Part shown: one piece after another, positions 20,504 to 32,877 of the stretch
Layout: each line of letters starts with the position of its first letter
Position numbering within the stretch: position 1 is the first letter of the stretch
Assembly: GCF_001707825.1 (NCBI RefSeq)
Contig: NZ_LYBM01000028.1
Span: forward strand, 1 to 64,000
Direction of reading: 5' to 3'
DNA length: 64,000 nt
From: Veronia pacifica
Lineage (GTDB): Bacteria; Pseudomonadota; Gammaproteobacteria; Enterobacterales; Vibrionaceae
Position numbers and translations under genes: made by a program
The notes under the pieces: model-generated
What the model was told of the DNA's origin: nothing
Seen by the model: the letters and a program-made list of their open reading frames with translations, nothing else
Database searches by the model: none

Positions 20504-20828
20504 GTCTTTCTTCCATACTGCCCACCACAATCAATCAGTTATTACAGTCAGGCAAAATTCATACCTGCATTCTACCCCCTCAGTTCATGATTGCGACCAT
20601 TAGATACGGTATCAGCAACTAAAATAGAGAGTGTAATTCGACGGAACGTGATCTAGTCAGCGTTGGTCTAAAACAGTACAATACGCGGCTCGCTGGAACT
20701 ATGGTCAGAAATTGAGTCATAGTCTAATGAGCAATGTGAATTTTCGGTGTCTCGTTACCCCTGCCTAAGAGCAGTAGCGTGACGGGATAAAGCCGGTGCA
20801 AGTAAAATAAACTGTGAGCATACGTGAC
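20504..20828. promoter_or_regulatory. Divergent ubiF/miaB spacer
   Basis: A 325-base spacer with no gene. It must hold promoters for both flanking genes, but I cannot name a promoter or operator in it with confidence. Confidence 0.4.
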
Positions 20829-22253
20829 ATGGCGAAGAAACTGCTGATCAAAACCTGGGGCTGCCAGATGAACGAATACGATTCATCGAAAATGGCAGAT
20901 CTGCTAAATGCGGCTGGCGGCTATGAGCTGACCGAAGAACCTGAAGAGGCAGATGTCCTGCTTCTCAATACCTGTTCTATCCGTGAAAAAGCACAGGAAA
21001 AAGTATTCCATCAATTGGGCCGCTGGAAGAATTTAAAAGATCAGAAGCCGGGTCTGGTGATTGGTGTTGGTGGCTGCGTGGCCACACAGGAAGGTGACCA
21101 TATCCGTGAGCGCGCGCCTTATGTAGATGTTATTTTTGGCCCACAGACACTGCACCGTCTGCCAGAAATGATTAACCAGTCACGTGACGACGAAGCTCCC
21201 GTCATGGACATCTCTTTCCCTGAGATCGAGAAGTTTGACCGACTGCCAGAGCCTCGTGCAGAAGGGCCAACAGCCTTTGTTTCTATCATGGAAGGCTGCT
21301 CGAAGTACTGCACATTCTGCGTTGTGCCATACACCCGTGGTGAGGAAGTCAGCCGTCCTCTGGATGACGTGCTGTTTGAAATTGCTCAGCTTGCTGAGCA
21401 GGGAGTACGTGAGGTAAATCTACTCGGCCAGAATGTTAATGCCTATCGCGGTGAAATGCATGATGGTGATATCTGTACCTTTGCAGAGCTTCTGCGTTAT
21501 GTTGCGGCTATCGACGGTATTGATCGTATCCGCTATACCACCAGCCACCCTATCGAATTTACCAACGATATCATCGAGGTGTACCGTGATACACCTGAGG
21601 TGGTAAGTTTCCTGCACCTGCCTGTCCAGAGTGGTTCCGACCGTATTCTGACCATGATGAAGCGACCGCATACTGCGATTGAATATAAGTCAAAAATCAG
21701 AAGGTTGCGTGAGGCACGTCCAGAGATTTCAATCAGCTCAGATTTCATTGTAGGTTTCCCGGGAGAATCTGCGGCAGACTTTGAAGCAACGATGAAGCTG
21801 ATTCGCGATGTAGACTTTGACATGAGTTTCAGCTTTGTTTACTCGCCTCGTCCGGGTACACCTGCAGCAGATATGCCAGATGATACGCCAGAGCAGGATA
21901 AAAAAGAGCGTCTCTATCAGCTTCAGCAACAGATAAACACTCAGGCAATGCGCTACTCACGTCAAATGTTGAACACTGAGCAGCGTATTTTGGTGGAAGG
22001 CCCATCAAGAAAAAATCTGATGGAGCTTCGCGGCCGTACTGAGAATAATCGCGTGGTGAATTTTGAGGGCTCAGTTGATTTGATCGGACAATTTGTTGAC
22101 GTGAAAATTGATGAAGTTATGCCGAATTCTCTTCGTGGTAAACTGATACGTACAGAGAAAGAAATGAACCTGCGGGTTGCCGTATCACCTGCAGAATTAA
22201 TTGCCAAAACGCGCAAGGAAGATGAACTTGGCGTAGGCGTGTATACTCCATAA
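20829..22253 (+). CDS. miaB: tRNA-2-methylthio-N6-dimethylallyladenosine synthase MiaB
   Basis: A 474-residue radical-SAM methylthiotransferase that converts i6A37 to ms2i6A37 in tRNAs reading UNN codons. The N-terminal UPF0004 domain carries three cluster Cys, in [18 protein letters not shown] and GGCVA. The radical-SAM motif CSKYCTFC gives Cys157, 161 and 164. A C-terminal TRAM domain follows. I chose ATG at 20829, which gives the E. coli length; a GTG five codons earlier is possible. A strong hairpin separates it from ybeZ. Confidence 0.95.
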   Translation: MAKKLLIKTWGCQMNEYDSSKMADLLNAAGGYELTEEPEEADVLLLNTCSIREKAQEKVFHQLGRWKNLKDQKPGLVIGVGGCVATQEGDHIRERAPYVDVIFGPQTLHRLPEMINQSRDDEAPVMDISFPEIEKFDRLPEPRAEGPTAFVSIMEGCSKYCTFCVVPYTRGEEVSRPLDDVLFEIAQLAEQGVREVNLLGQNVNAYRGEMHDGDICTFAELLRYVAAIDGIDRIRYTTSHPIEFTNDIIEVYRDTPEVVSFLHLPVQSGSDRILTMMKRPHTAIEYKSKIRRLREARPEISISSDFIVGFPGESAADFEATMKLIRDVDFDMSFSFVYSPRPGTPAADMPDDTPEQDKKERLYQLQQQINTQAMRYSRQMLNTEQRILVEGPSRKNLMELRGRTENNRVVNFEGSVDLIGQFVDVKIDEVMPNSLRGKLIRTEKEMNLRVAVSPAELIAKTRKEDELGVGVYTP

Positions 22254-22288
22254 TAGGAGTATGAGTGCCTCAGTGGCTGAAACGACTG

Positions 22289-22314
22289 TTGCTGGTAACA
22301 TGAGTTGCCAGCAA
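22289..22314 (+). promoter_or_regulatory. Intercistronic hairpin between miaB and ybeZ
   Basis: An 11-bp stem (TTGCTGGTAAC / GTTGCCAGCAA, one G-T pair) with an ATGA tetraloop ends seven bases before the ybeZ Shine-Dalgarno sequence. It has no U-tract, so it is not a standard terminator. Confidence 0.6.
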
Positions 22315-22331
22315 TCATTGCGAGGATAGCA

Positions 22332-23414
22332 TTGAACAAAATTATTACTGTTGAAGTATCGCTGGAACCTGCCGATAACACACGACTGGCAAGCCTGTGC
22401 GGGCCTTTTGATGACAATATCAAACAACTCGAGCGCCGTCTCGGCGTAGAAATCAATCACCGCAGTCACCAATTCTCCGTTGTAGGAAAATCACACACAG
22501 CGACAGCTGCGGTCGACATCATTAAGAGTCTCTATGTTGAAACCGCCCCGGTGAAAGGCCATTACCCTGACCTTGAGCCAGAGCAGGTTCATTTAGCGAT
22601 CAAAGAAAGCGGTGTGCTTGAACAGAGCACTGAATCATCCATCCCCTATGGTAAAGAGATCAACATCAAAACCAAAAAGGGAGTGATCAAACCACGTACA
22701 CCTAATCAGGCACAGTACATCAGCAATATGATCACTCACGACATCACTTTTGGTGTGGGTCCTGCAGGTACGGGAAAAACGTATCTGGCCGTTGCTGCAG
22801 CAGTTGACGCACTTGAACGTCAAGAGATACGCAGAATACTGCTTACAAGACCTGCGGTTGAAGCTGGCGAGAAGCTCGGCTTTTTACCGGGCGATCTTAG
22901 CCAGAAGGTCGATCCTTATCTGCGACCTCTCTACGATGCCCTGTTCGAAATGCTGGGCTTTGAGCGGGTCGAGAAGTTGATCGAGCGCAACGTCATCGAG
23001 GTGGCTCCCTTAGCTTACATGCGTGGTCGCACACTCAATGACGCATTCATTATTCTTGATGAAAGTCAGAACACCACGGTGGAACAAATGAAAATGTTCC
23101 TGACCCGGATTGGCTTTAACAGCCGCGCCGTGATCACTGGTGATGTTACACAGATTGACTTGCCACGCAACACGCGATCTGGCCTACGCCATGCCATCGA
23201 AGTTCTGGCAGAAGTGAATGAGATCAGTTTCAACTTCTTCCAAGCTGATGACGTTGTCCGTCATCCTGTTGTCGCAAGGATTGTACAAGCTTATGACGTT
23301 TGGGAAGCAGAGGACGCTCGTGCCCGCAAGGAGGCAGAAAAACGCCGCCGTCAGGAGCGGGAGCAGGCGCTGAACGCAACACAAAATATCCAAACTGAAG
23401 AGAAACAACCGTAA
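22332..23414 (+). CDS. ybeZ: PhoH-like ATPase YbeZ
   Basis: A 360-residue PhoH-family P-loop ATPase with an N-terminal KH-like region. Walker A is GPAGTGKTYLAVAAA, Walker B is FIILDESQN, and a sensor-like VITGDVTQIDLPRNTRSGL follows. The protein partners genetically with the RNase YbeY, encoded next. I chose the TTG at 22332 because GAGGAT sits six bases before it and the resulting LNKIITVEVSLEPADN matches the family start. The C-terminal 40 residues are charged and probably flexible. The stop abuts the ybeY ATG. Confidence 0.93.
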   Translation: MNKIITVEVSLEPADNTRLASLCGPFDDNIKQLERRLGVEINHRSHQFSVVGKSHTATAAVDIIKSLYVETAPVKGHYPDLEPEQVHLAIKESGVLEQSTESSIPYGKEINIKTKKGVIKPRTPNQAQYISNMITHDITFGVGPAGTGKTYLAVAAAVDALERQEIRRILLTRPAVEAGEKLGFLPGDLSQKVDPYLRPLYDALFEMLGFERVEKLIERNVIEVAPLAYMRGRTLNDAFIILDESQNTTVEQMKMFLTRIGFNSRAVITGDVTQIDLPRNTRSGLRHAIEVLAEVNEISFNFFQADDVVRHPVVARIVQAYDVWEAEDARARKEAEKRRRQEREQALNATQNIQTEEKQP

Positions 23415-23879
23415 ATGACTTATTTCCTTGACCTCCAGGTGGCCACGTCTGATACCGACAACCTGCCGACAGAAAAACAGCTCAGCCAATGGTTTGAGCA
23501 GGCAATAAAACCGTTCCGTCAGCAGGCAGAGGTCACTGTGCGTATCGTTGATGAATTTGAAAGCCAGTCCCTCAACCGCGATTACCGCGGTAAGGACAAG
23601 CCGACAAATGTCCTGTCATTTCCTTTCGATGCCCCACCGGGTATTGAGCTGGATTTGTTAGGCGACTTGATTATTTGCCGTCAGGTCGTTGAGCGTGAAG
23701 CACAAGAGCAAAACAAGGAAGTGTATGCCCACTGGGCCCACATGGTTGTACACGGCAGTCTGCATCTGCTAGGTTATGATCATATTGACGATCAAGAAGC
23801 GGAAGAAATGGAGTCCCTCGAAATGCGTGTCATGGAAGAGCTTGGATTCCCTAACCCTTACGCCGAAGACGTCGTATAA
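23415..23879 (+). CDS. ybeY: Endoribonuclease YbeY
   Basis: A 154-residue metallo-endoribonuclease needed for 16S rRNA 3'-end maturation and 70S quality control. The UPF0054 zinc motif is complete: [11 protein letters not shown] (113-123) holds three His ligands, and the strand [12 protein letters not shown] lies before it. The ATG follows the ybeZ stop directly, which implies translational coupling. The next gene, corC, begins 20 bases downstream. Confidence 0.96.
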   Translation: MTYFLDLQVATSDTDNLPTEKQLSQWFEQAIKPFRQQAEVTVRIVDEFESQSLNRDYRGKDKPTNVLSFPFDAPPGIELDLLGDLIICRQVVEREAQEQNKEVYAHWAHMVVHGSLHLLGYDHIDDQEAEEMESLEMRVMEELGFPNPYAEDVV

Positions 23880-23899
23880 ATTGACTTTGTAAAGAACTG

Positions 23900-24765
23900 A
23901 TGAACGAAGACAACTCACAAAGCTCTGAAGGTCCGAGTAGAAAGACCTTCTTCGAACGTATAGGCCAGATCTTTCAGGGAGAGCCGAAAGACAGGCAGGA
24001 ATTGGTTGATGTTATCCGCGATTCAGAACAAAACGATCTGATCGACGAGGAAACCCGCGGCATGCTGGAAGGCGTTATGCAAATCAGCGAAATGCGGATC
24101 CGAGACATCATGATACCCCGTTCGCAGATGGTGACCATAGAGCGCTCTCAACCACTCGAAGATATTATCTCTGTCATTATCGAAGCACAGCATTCACGAT
24201 ATCCCGTGATAAGCGATGATAAAGACCATGTCGAAGGCATTTTGTTGGCCAAAGATCTGTTGCGCTACCTGCGCCCGGATAGCGACCAATTCGATATGGA
24301 CAAGGTGCTTCGCCCCGCCGATCTGGTCCCTGAAAGCAAGCGGGTTGATCGCCTGCTGAAAGAGTTTCAGGAAGAACGCTACCACATGTCGATTGTTGTC
24401 GACGAGTTTGGTGGTGTATCAGGTCTGGTAACCATTGAAGACATCCTTGAAGAAATCGTCGGCGAAATCGAAGACGAGTATGATGACGAAGACGAGCAGG
24501 AGATCCGCCGTCTGAGCAAGCATACTTCTCGGTAAAAGCGCTGACGACGCTGGAAGACTTCAACGAGCGATTCGGTTCAAGCTTCAGTGACGAAGACATT
24601 GATACCATAGGTGGTTTGGTGATGACCAGTTTCGGTCACTTACCTGGTCGCGGTGAAGAGGTCGATATCGACAACTTCCATTTTAAAGTGACCGCAGCAG
24701 ACAGTCGACGCATCATTCAATTACAGGTTACTATTCCAGAGACTAACACTGAAGAAACAGCGTAA
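23900..24765 (+). CDS. corC: CorC/YbeX family CBS-domain protein, frameshifted
   Basis: Encodes a cytoplasmic protein with two CBS domains at about residues 65-185 ([20 protein letters not shown] and [27 protein letters not shown]) and a C-terminal transporter-associated domain. CorC is linked to Mg2+/Co2+ efflux, and YbeX more recently to ribosome metabolism. As written, the frame stops at 24535 after KHTSR. Adding one T in the TT at 24526-24527 continues as [20 protein letters not shown] to the normal end at 24765, so a full-length 288-residue protein is implied. It sits between ybeY and lnt (8-base gap), the conserved order. Confidence 0.88.
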
Positions 24766-24773
24766 CCGGATTT

Positions 24774-26297
24774 ATGCTAAAAAATATCATGAAATATAAA
24801 CGGCCCATCGTGGCCGTTTTTTCTGGCGGATTCGCCACGCTTGGCTTTGACCCGTATTCATTCTGGCCTGCCACCCTCGTATCACTGACAGTGCTGTTGC
24901 TTATTATTCATCGGCAGTCTGCCAGAAACGCTTCTGGTCTTGCCTTCCTGTGGGGCCTTGGACACTTTGGCACAGGTATCGCGTGGGTCTATGAGGTTAT
25001 TTATCATTTCGGTGGCCTGCCACTGCCTGTAGGTCTGATGATCATCGGTCTTTTGATTGTCTACCTCTCACTCTACCCTGCCCTGTTTGGCTATCTGCTG
25101 CGGCGATTCACTTCCATCCCCGAAATAGTGACCTTACTGGTCTTCGCCCCGGCATTGTGGCTGATTATTGATTGGCTCAGAGGCTGGATGCTGACGGGTT
25201 TTCCATGGCTCTGGCCAGGTTATAGCCAAATTGATAGCCCGTTGGCTGCGTTTGCCCCGTTGCTGGGCGTACAGGGCATTACACTGGCTATGATGTTGAT
25301 AGCTGGCTCAGTGGTATTAACTCTTTTCAGGCGCGATATAAAGATGCTGATGCCTGCTGCTGTTGTTACTCTGCTCTCGTTGATGCTTGGTCAGGTTTCA
25401 TGGGTTACCCCGCAGACCGATAAACCAGTAAAAATTGCTATGGTTCAGGGAAATATCTCTCAGGAACTGAAGTGGTTACCGAGCCAGCGCTGGCCAACAT
25501 TGTTGAGCTACCAGGACATGTCCAGACAAAACTGGGACGCTGACATCATAATCTGGCCAGAAGCAGCAATACCTGCGCTAGAACGCGATTTACCTGACTT
25601 TCTGAGCAGACTGGATACGGCAGCACGTTACAACAAAACGGCCCTGATCACTGGTGTCGTTGACCAGAATGACGAAGGGCAGTTTTTCAATAATGTTATT
25701 GCTATCGGTATGAATGGCACCGACGGTTATCACTATCCAGCCAGTCATTCTTACAGCAAGCATCACCTGCTGGTGTTCGGTGAGTTTGTTCCATTTGAAG
25801 AGTGGTTAAGACCTATCGCACCGCTATTCAATCTCGCCATGTCATCGTTTACCCGAGGTGACTATATTCAACCAAATCTGGTTGCAGCAGGTTACCACCT
25901 TGCCCCGGCACTGTGTTTTGAGATCCTGTTCCACCAGCAGGTGAGAGAGAACATCAGACCAGATACGGATTTTATCCTGACTCTGTCAAATGATGCTTGG
26001 TTTGGAGACTCTATAGGCCCGCACCAGCACCTTGAAATTGCGAGAATGCGGGCACTTGAGAATGGCAAGCCCGTGCTACGAGCAACCAATACAGGTGTCA
26101 CCGCCGCGATTGACTACAAGGGTAAGGTTCATGCAGAAATCCCTCAGTTCACTCGTGAAGTACTCCGCACGGAATCAATCACAACACGCGGTGAGACACC
26201 CTTCACTCAGTATGGTGAATGGCCGTTGAACGTATGGGTGATTATTTGTCTAATCATTACGGTTGTCGGTGCTCTCAAGCAAAGAAAGGAAAACTGA
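24774..26297 (+). CDS. lnt: Apolipoprotein N-acyltransferase
   Basis: A 507-residue inner-membrane enzyme that adds the third acyl chain to lipoproteins. N-terminal membrane helices are followed by a periplasmic nitrilase domain at about residues 220-480, then a last helix. Catalytic elements are visible: Glu in IIWPEAAIPAL, Lys in SKHHLLVFGEFVPFE, and Cys in PALCFEILF. The frame is intact. It is the last gene of the ybeZ-ybeY-corC-lnt unit. Confidence 0.96.
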   Translation: MLKNIMKYKRPIVAVFSGGFATLGFDPYSFWPATLVSLTVLLLIIHRQSARNASGLAFLWGLGHFGTGIAWVYEVIYHFGGLPLPVGLMIIGLLIVYLSLYPALFGYLLRRFTSIPEIVTLLVFAPALWLIIDWLRGWMLTGFPWLWPGYSQIDSPLAAFAPLLGVQGITLAMMLIAGSVVLTLFRRDIKMLMPAAVVTLLSLMLGQVSWVTPQTDKPVKIAMVQGNISQELKWLPSQRWPTLLSYQDMSRQNWDADIIIWPEAAIPALERDLPDFLSRLDTAARYNKTALITGVVDQNDEGQFFNNVIAIGMNGTDGYHYPASHSYSKHHLLVFGEFVPFEEWLRPIAPLFNLAMSSFTRGDYIQPNLVAAGYHLAPALCFEILFHQQVRENIRPDTDFILTLSNDAWFGDSIGPHQHLEIARMRALENGKPVLRATNTGVTAAIDYKGKVHAEIPQFTREVLRTESITTRGETPFTQYGEWPLNVWVIICLIITVVGALKQRKEN

Positions 26298-26381
26298 CAA
26301 TAGACAGGGCCGTTTTCCTGATCAGATTACGGCCCATAATCACGAAAAAGAGTTTATCGACGGATTCCATGGAGGAACAAA

Positions 26382-26972
26382 ATGCGAAAAGGACAGCTAT
26401 TCAACCCACTCATCCTAATGCTTTGTGCCTTAATGACATTGCTCTCTGGCTGTGCAGCAACAAGCACTAAGCAAGTTCCTTTACTGACTCAGGCAGAGGC
26501 CACCTTGGACAGCTTTAAAGTCTATCCTGAACTAACGCCTTTCTTTGAGCAGTCATACGGTTATGCCATTTTTCCTTCTGTCGGCAAAGGGGCCTTCTGG
26601 GTCGGTGGCGCATATGGCAAGGGCATCGTATACCGCAAACATGTCGCAGTCTCTCAGGCTGAACTCAAACAGATTTCTGTCGGTTTTGCCTTTGGTGGGC
26701 AGGCTTTTAGTGAAATTCTATTTTTTGAGAATGCCAGAACGTTTGAAGACTTCCTCTCAGGCACGTTTGCTCTTAACGCACAGGTGTCCGCCGCTGCTCT
26801 GACAGAGGGTGCAGCAGCGTCCGCCGGCACTCAAGGTGTCACAACAGGTTCAAGCCGACACGAGTTTAAGGCCCGGTATGTCAATGGCACTGCTGTTTTC
26901 ACTCAAAACAAGGGTGGTTTGATGATTGAAGCAGCAGTGGCTGGACAGCATTTTGAGATAAGCAAACTCTAG
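26382..26972 (+). CDS. SYLF-domain lipoprotein
   Basis: A 196-residue lipoprotein with signal peptide and lipobox (LLSGC, Cys24). The mature part is a SYLF/YSC84 domain (DUF500), shown by YGYAIFPSVGKGAFWVGGAYGKGIVYR, a Gly-rich SVGFAFGGQAFSEILFFEN segment, and an alanine-rich middle. SYLF domains bind lipids or phosphoinositides in eukaryotes; bacterial roles are unknown. It follows lnt by 84 bases, has its own GGAGG site, and is followed by ybeL on the opposite strand. Confidence 0.85.
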   Translation: MRKGQLFNPLILMLCALMTLLSGCAATSTKQVPLLTQAEATLDSFKVYPELTPFFEQSYGYAIFPSVGKGAFWVGGAYGKGIVYRKHVAVSQAELKQISVGFAFGGQAFSEILFFENARTFEDFLSGTFALNAQVSAAALTEGAAASAGTQGVTTGSSRHEFKARYVNGTAVFTQNKGGLMIEAAVAGQHFEISKL

Positions 26973-27109
26973 ACGCTGGTACATCTAAAGCCGGGTTAAA
27001 CCGTGGTATGTTGATCATCCGTACAAAAACGCTTTTCAAGAGAGAAGCCAAAAAAATCGTGCGCGCACCACGACAGAATTAAAAATATAGAGCGTGGTGC
27101 ATACATCTC

Positions 27110-27586
27110 TCAGACAGGGAAGGCGTGGCGACTGAAAAAACGGTTGCCGCAAACGATGCATGCAGTGAGCACACCAACATGAGTGTGCCTGGTCTGATTG
27201 CCACACTCTTCACACTGGAGGATCCCGAGCCCAACAACCTCACCTTCTTCGTAAATGCCGTGATGTTTGATGTCGTCAAAGATCTCAGTCCACTCGAGCT
27301 GAGTTTTATCTGTTATTTCAGCAAGTTGCTCCCATAGCGTATCTTTAACCAGTTCAGAAAAAACATCTGGCTGCTCAGCTGAGTCCTGATACTGGTCGCC
27401 AAACTCCTGCACATCACGTTTGAAATATGACTGGATTAACGCCAGTTCATCCTGCGTCATTTCGCGGGCGGCGGCGACGTAACGCTCTGTGAGTGCTACC
27501 CATCTTTCAAGTTCTTCGGGTGTGTGTTCAAGAGCATCTTTTACCCGCTCAACAAGTACCTGATATTCCGGTTTTTGCTTTGACAT
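27110..27586 (-). CDS. ybeL: YbeL family zinc-ribbon protein
   Basis: A 158-residue DUF1451 protein. Its N-terminal two thirds are charged and helical (about residues 5-115). The C-terminus is a zinc ribbon with two Cys pairs, CEECGN and CIVCGN, flanking a HTHVG turn. Its function is unknown. It is divergent from leuS, as in E. coli. I chose the ATG at 27584-27586 because AGGGGGA lies just before it; an in-frame ATG at 27601 lies upstream of that site. Confidence 0.88.
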   Translation of the reverse strand: MSKQKPEYQVLVERVKDALEHTPEELERWVALTERYVAAAREMTQDELALIQSYFKRDVQEFGDQYQDSAEQPDVFSELVKDTLWEQLAEITDKTQLEWTEIFDDIKHHGIYEEGEVVGLGILQCEECGNQTRHTHVGVLTACIVCGNRFFSRHAFPV

Positions 27587-27663
27587 CGCGTCCCCCTGCA
27601 TTCAAGTGTTGTTGCTGCTTCTGCCTTTAGTTATTCTATGTCGATTAGTCTGGAACTATATAA

Positions 27664-30266
<2,603 letters not shown>

Positions 30267-30278
30267 AGGGAGACTCCG

Positions 30279-30932
30279 GTGAATTCGATTTTTCGTTCAC
30301 TTCGGAGCCTGATGGTCGCGGTGGTCGTTCTGACCACCGCGTCTTGCGGATTCCACCTTAAAAACAGCTACAACCTCCCCGAAGAGCTTCAATCACTGTC
30401 TGTGACCAGCTTTGACCCCTACGGGCCTCTCACCCGTGAAGTGCGTAACCAACTGGAGCTTCAGGATATCAAACTTGTTCTGCCCGAGAAGGATATCGCC
30501 AACCTCAACCTCACTGGCGAGAGCTATGGCGAGAGGACGTTGTCGCTTTACCAGAGCAGTAAAGTAGCAGAGAAAGCCTTCACCTACACCGCCAGATATA
30601 ATGTGACAGTACCGGGCAAGGGCAGCTATGCCTTCTCAGCCTCATTAAACCGCAGTTATCTTGATAATCCACTGACCGCACTGGCTAAGTCTGTTGAACA
30701 AGATATGTTGGCAGCTGAACTGCGCACCGAGGCAACCAAACAAATCATGCGGCAACTCACCCGTATTACCCGCTACATCGAAGACTTTGAACAACAACAG
30801 GCGATTAATAAGCAGGTTGAAGAGCTTCAAAGTGACGATGGGACATCGACGCTGAGCATTGAAAATCGATTTGAGGGAAAAAGCGACCAGCAACTCCTAC
30901 CAGAACTGTTCAAAGGTGACAGTTCGCAATGA
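30279..30932 (+). CDS. lptE: LPS-assembly lipoprotein LptE
   Basis: A 217-residue outer-membrane lipoprotein that plugs the LptD barrel in LPS export. The signal peptide ends in a lipobox (TTASC, Cys23), followed by the family start GFHLKNSYNLPEELQSL. A charged, probably disordered tail follows residue 170. The start is GTG, preceded by GGGAG. It begins 12 bases after leuS and overlaps holA by four bases. Confidence 0.93.
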   Translation: MNSIFRSLRSLMVAVVVLTTASCGFHLKNSYNLPEELQSLSVTSFDPYGPLTREVRNQLELQDIKLVLPEKDIANLNLTGESYGERTLSLYQSSKVAEKAFTYTARYNVTVPGKGSYAFSASLNRSYLDNPLTALAKSVEQDMLAAELRTEATKQIMRQLTRITRYIEDFEQQQAINKQVEELQSDDGTSTLSIENRFEGKSDQQLLPELFKGDSSQ

Positions 30933-31948
30933 GAACTTACCCGGAACAGTTAGCGCAAAAGCTGGCACATAGCCTGACAAACACCTATCTGCTGTTCGGC
31001 AATGAACCCCTGTTGAAGCAGGAAGCTCTGCAGCAGGTAATGGACAGCGCCAGAGCACATGGGTTTGATGAAAAACATCGTTTCACTGTCGATGCACAGT
31101 TAAGCTGGAATGATGTGTACGATTGCTGTCAGGCGCTCAGCTTATTTTCTGCACGTCAGATTCTCATCCTGACTCTGCCGGATAACCCGCTGACCACCGC
31201 GCAGGCAAATGCACTAAAAGTACTTGAGCCCCTGCTCCACAATGACATTTTGTTGATCCTTGAGGGCCCAAGGCTCAACAAAAAGCAAGAATCCGCCAAG
31301 TGGTTTACGCTCTTCGCCCAAAACGGCGTATATGTGCCCTGCAACACTCCTGACCAGCGACAACTGCCGCGATTTGTCGAAACACGCTGCCATGCTTTGG
31401 GTTTGAAACCCGATCATGAATCGGTACTGATGCTGGCACAGTGGCACGAGGGAAATCTGCTGGCACTGTCTCAGAGCCTGATGAAGCTGCAACTTCTTTT
31501 TCCAGATGGTGAGCTGACACTTCCCAGACTGAGAGATACTCTGTCACGACATAATCATTTCAGCCCATTCCAGTTAACTGACGCAATGATTGAAGGAAAA
31601 CCCAAAAGGGTCGTCAACATTCTGAGGCAACTAGAGGGCGAAGGGGTTGAAATAACCTTGCTACTCAGGGTGATTCAAAAGGAGTTGTTCCAGCTCTGTA
31701 AGATGCAGGAATATGGCAGAAATGGCATGTCTCTCGGCAATATTTTTGACCACTTCAAAGTTTGGCAGGCAAGAAGGGCACCTTTAACAGCGGCTCTTCA
31801 TCGCTTACCTCTGCAGCGTCTTCTGGGTCTTCTGAAACAACTCAGCGAGATTGAGGTGATGGTAAAAACCGATTTTGACAGTCGTCCATGGTCAGCACTG
31901 GCGGAGTTTTGTATTACTTTCTCCAGCCCGCAACCTCCGCTGCGCTAA
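30929..31948 (+). CDS. holA: DNA polymerase III delta subunit
   Basis: A 339-residue clamp-loader delta subunit that opens the beta sliding clamp. Family features are the N-terminal YLLFGNEPLLKQEA segment, the clamp-contacting region CCQALSLFSARQILIL, and the C-terminal collar helices (about 215-335) with LLRVIQKELFQLCKM. Its ATG lies inside the lptE stop (ATGA overlap), so the two are coupled, as in E. coli. Confidence 0.95.
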   Translation: MRTYPEQLAQKLAHSLTNTYLLFGNEPLLKQEALQQVMDSARAHGFDEKHRFTVDAQLSWNDVYDCCQALSLFSARQILILTLPDNPLTTAQANALKVLEPLLHNDILLILEGPRLNKKQESAKWFTLFAQNGVYVPCNTPDQRQLPRFVETRCHALGLKPDHESVLMLAQWHEGNLLALSQSLMKLQLLFPDGELTLPRLRDTLSRHNHFSPFQLTDAMIEGKPKRVVNILRQLEGEGVEITLLLRVIQKELFQLCKMQEYGRNGMSLGNIFDHFKVWQARRAPLTAALHRLPLQRLLGLLKQLSEIEVMVKTDFDSRPWSALAEFCITFSSPQPPLR

Positions 31949-32081
31949 CTTAGATAACCGGATACACTGAGCAACTCTGGTTATTTTCAACGTATCGAAT
32001 GTTATACTTTTGCACTCTGCCGCATTGTACGTGGCAGAGAGTGACTATCATTATTATTTACTATTCCATGAGAGGTAGCTT

Positions 32082-32399
32082 TTGCTAGCAGAACAACTTC
32101 AAGATTTTGTCGCCGATAAAGCCGATGATATGAAGGCCGCAGACATAGTCACACTTGATGTCCGAGAAATGTCCAGCGTCACCGATTATATGGTCCTGTG
32201 TACAGGTAACTCTAAACGTCACGTCGCCTCTATTGCCGATCACATCGCTGAAGAAGCACGCGCCGCAAATGTTGGACTGCTTGGCATGGAAGGTCAGCGG
32301 GAAGGCGAATGGGTCGTGCTGGATCTGGGCGACGTCATGTTTCATGTAATGCAGGAAGAACAACGCGAGTTGTACCAGTTAGAAAAACTCTGGAATTGA
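32082..32399 (+). CDS. rsfS: Ribosomal silencing factor RsfS
   Basis: A 105-residue protein that binds L14 of the 50S subunit and blocks subunit joining in starvation. Family segments are [34 protein letters not shown] and [17 protein letters not shown]. The start is TTG with AGAGGT upstream, giving the same length as the E. coli protein. It is separated from holA by 133 bases, which contain a TATACT-like -10 element, and it is four bases from rlmH. Confidence 0.94.
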   Translation: MLAEQLQDFVADKADDMKAADIVTLDVREMSSVTDYMVLCTGNSKRHVASIADHIAEEARAANVGLLGMEGQREGEWVVLDLGDVMFHVMQEEQRELYQLEKLWN

Positions 32400-32403
32400 A
32401 AAA

Positions 32404-32874
32404 ATGAAAATTCAACTGATTGCAGTTGGCAATAAAATGCCAAAATGGGTTGAAGAAGGATACCGAGAGTACAGCCGCCGTTTTCCAAAGGATATGCCGT
32501 TGGAATTAATTGAGATTCCGGCTGGAAAACGGGGTAAAAATGCTGATATTGCCCGTATTCTCCACAAGGAAGGTGAAGCCATGCTTGCCGCTGTCAACCG
32601 CGGTAATCGCATTGTGACTTTGGATATCCCGGGCAAACGGTGGGATACGGAACAACTGGCTGGACAACTTGAAAGCTGGAAACTGGATGGTCGTGACGTG
32701 TCTATACTCATAGGCGGCCCAGAGGGATTGGCACCGGCTTGCAAAGCAGCCGCTGACCAAAGCTGGTCACTGTCACCGCTCACGCTTCCTCACCCTCTGG
32801 TGAGAGTCGTAATGGCAGAAAGTCTTTACCGTGCATGGAGCATTACAGCAAACCACCCATATCACAGGGAATAG
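32404..32874 (+). CDS. rlmH: 23S rRNA pseudouridine-1915 N3-methyltransferase RlmH
   Basis: A 156-residue SPOUT-class methyltransferase that modifies pseudouridine 1915 in helix 69 of 23S rRNA. The knot region is clear: [15 protein letters not shown] and the C-terminal [20 protein letters not shown]. It starts four bases after rsfS and ends three bases before mrdA, the standard order. Confidence 0.97.
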   Translation: MKIQLIAVGNKMPKWVEEGYREYSRRFPKDMPLELIEIPAGKRGKNADIARILHKEGEAMLAAVNRGNRIVTLDIPGKRWDTEQLAGQLESWKLDGRDVSILIGGPEGLAPACKAAADQSWSLSPLTLPHPLVRVVMAESLYRAWSITANHPYHRE

Positions 32875-32877
32875 TGA

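Noticed and set aside
27063-27104. Inverted repeat GCACCACG / CGTGGTGC between the SYLF lipoprotein gene and ybeL
   Set aside because: A 20-base-plus loop and no U-tract make it a poor terminator; no other role could be supported.
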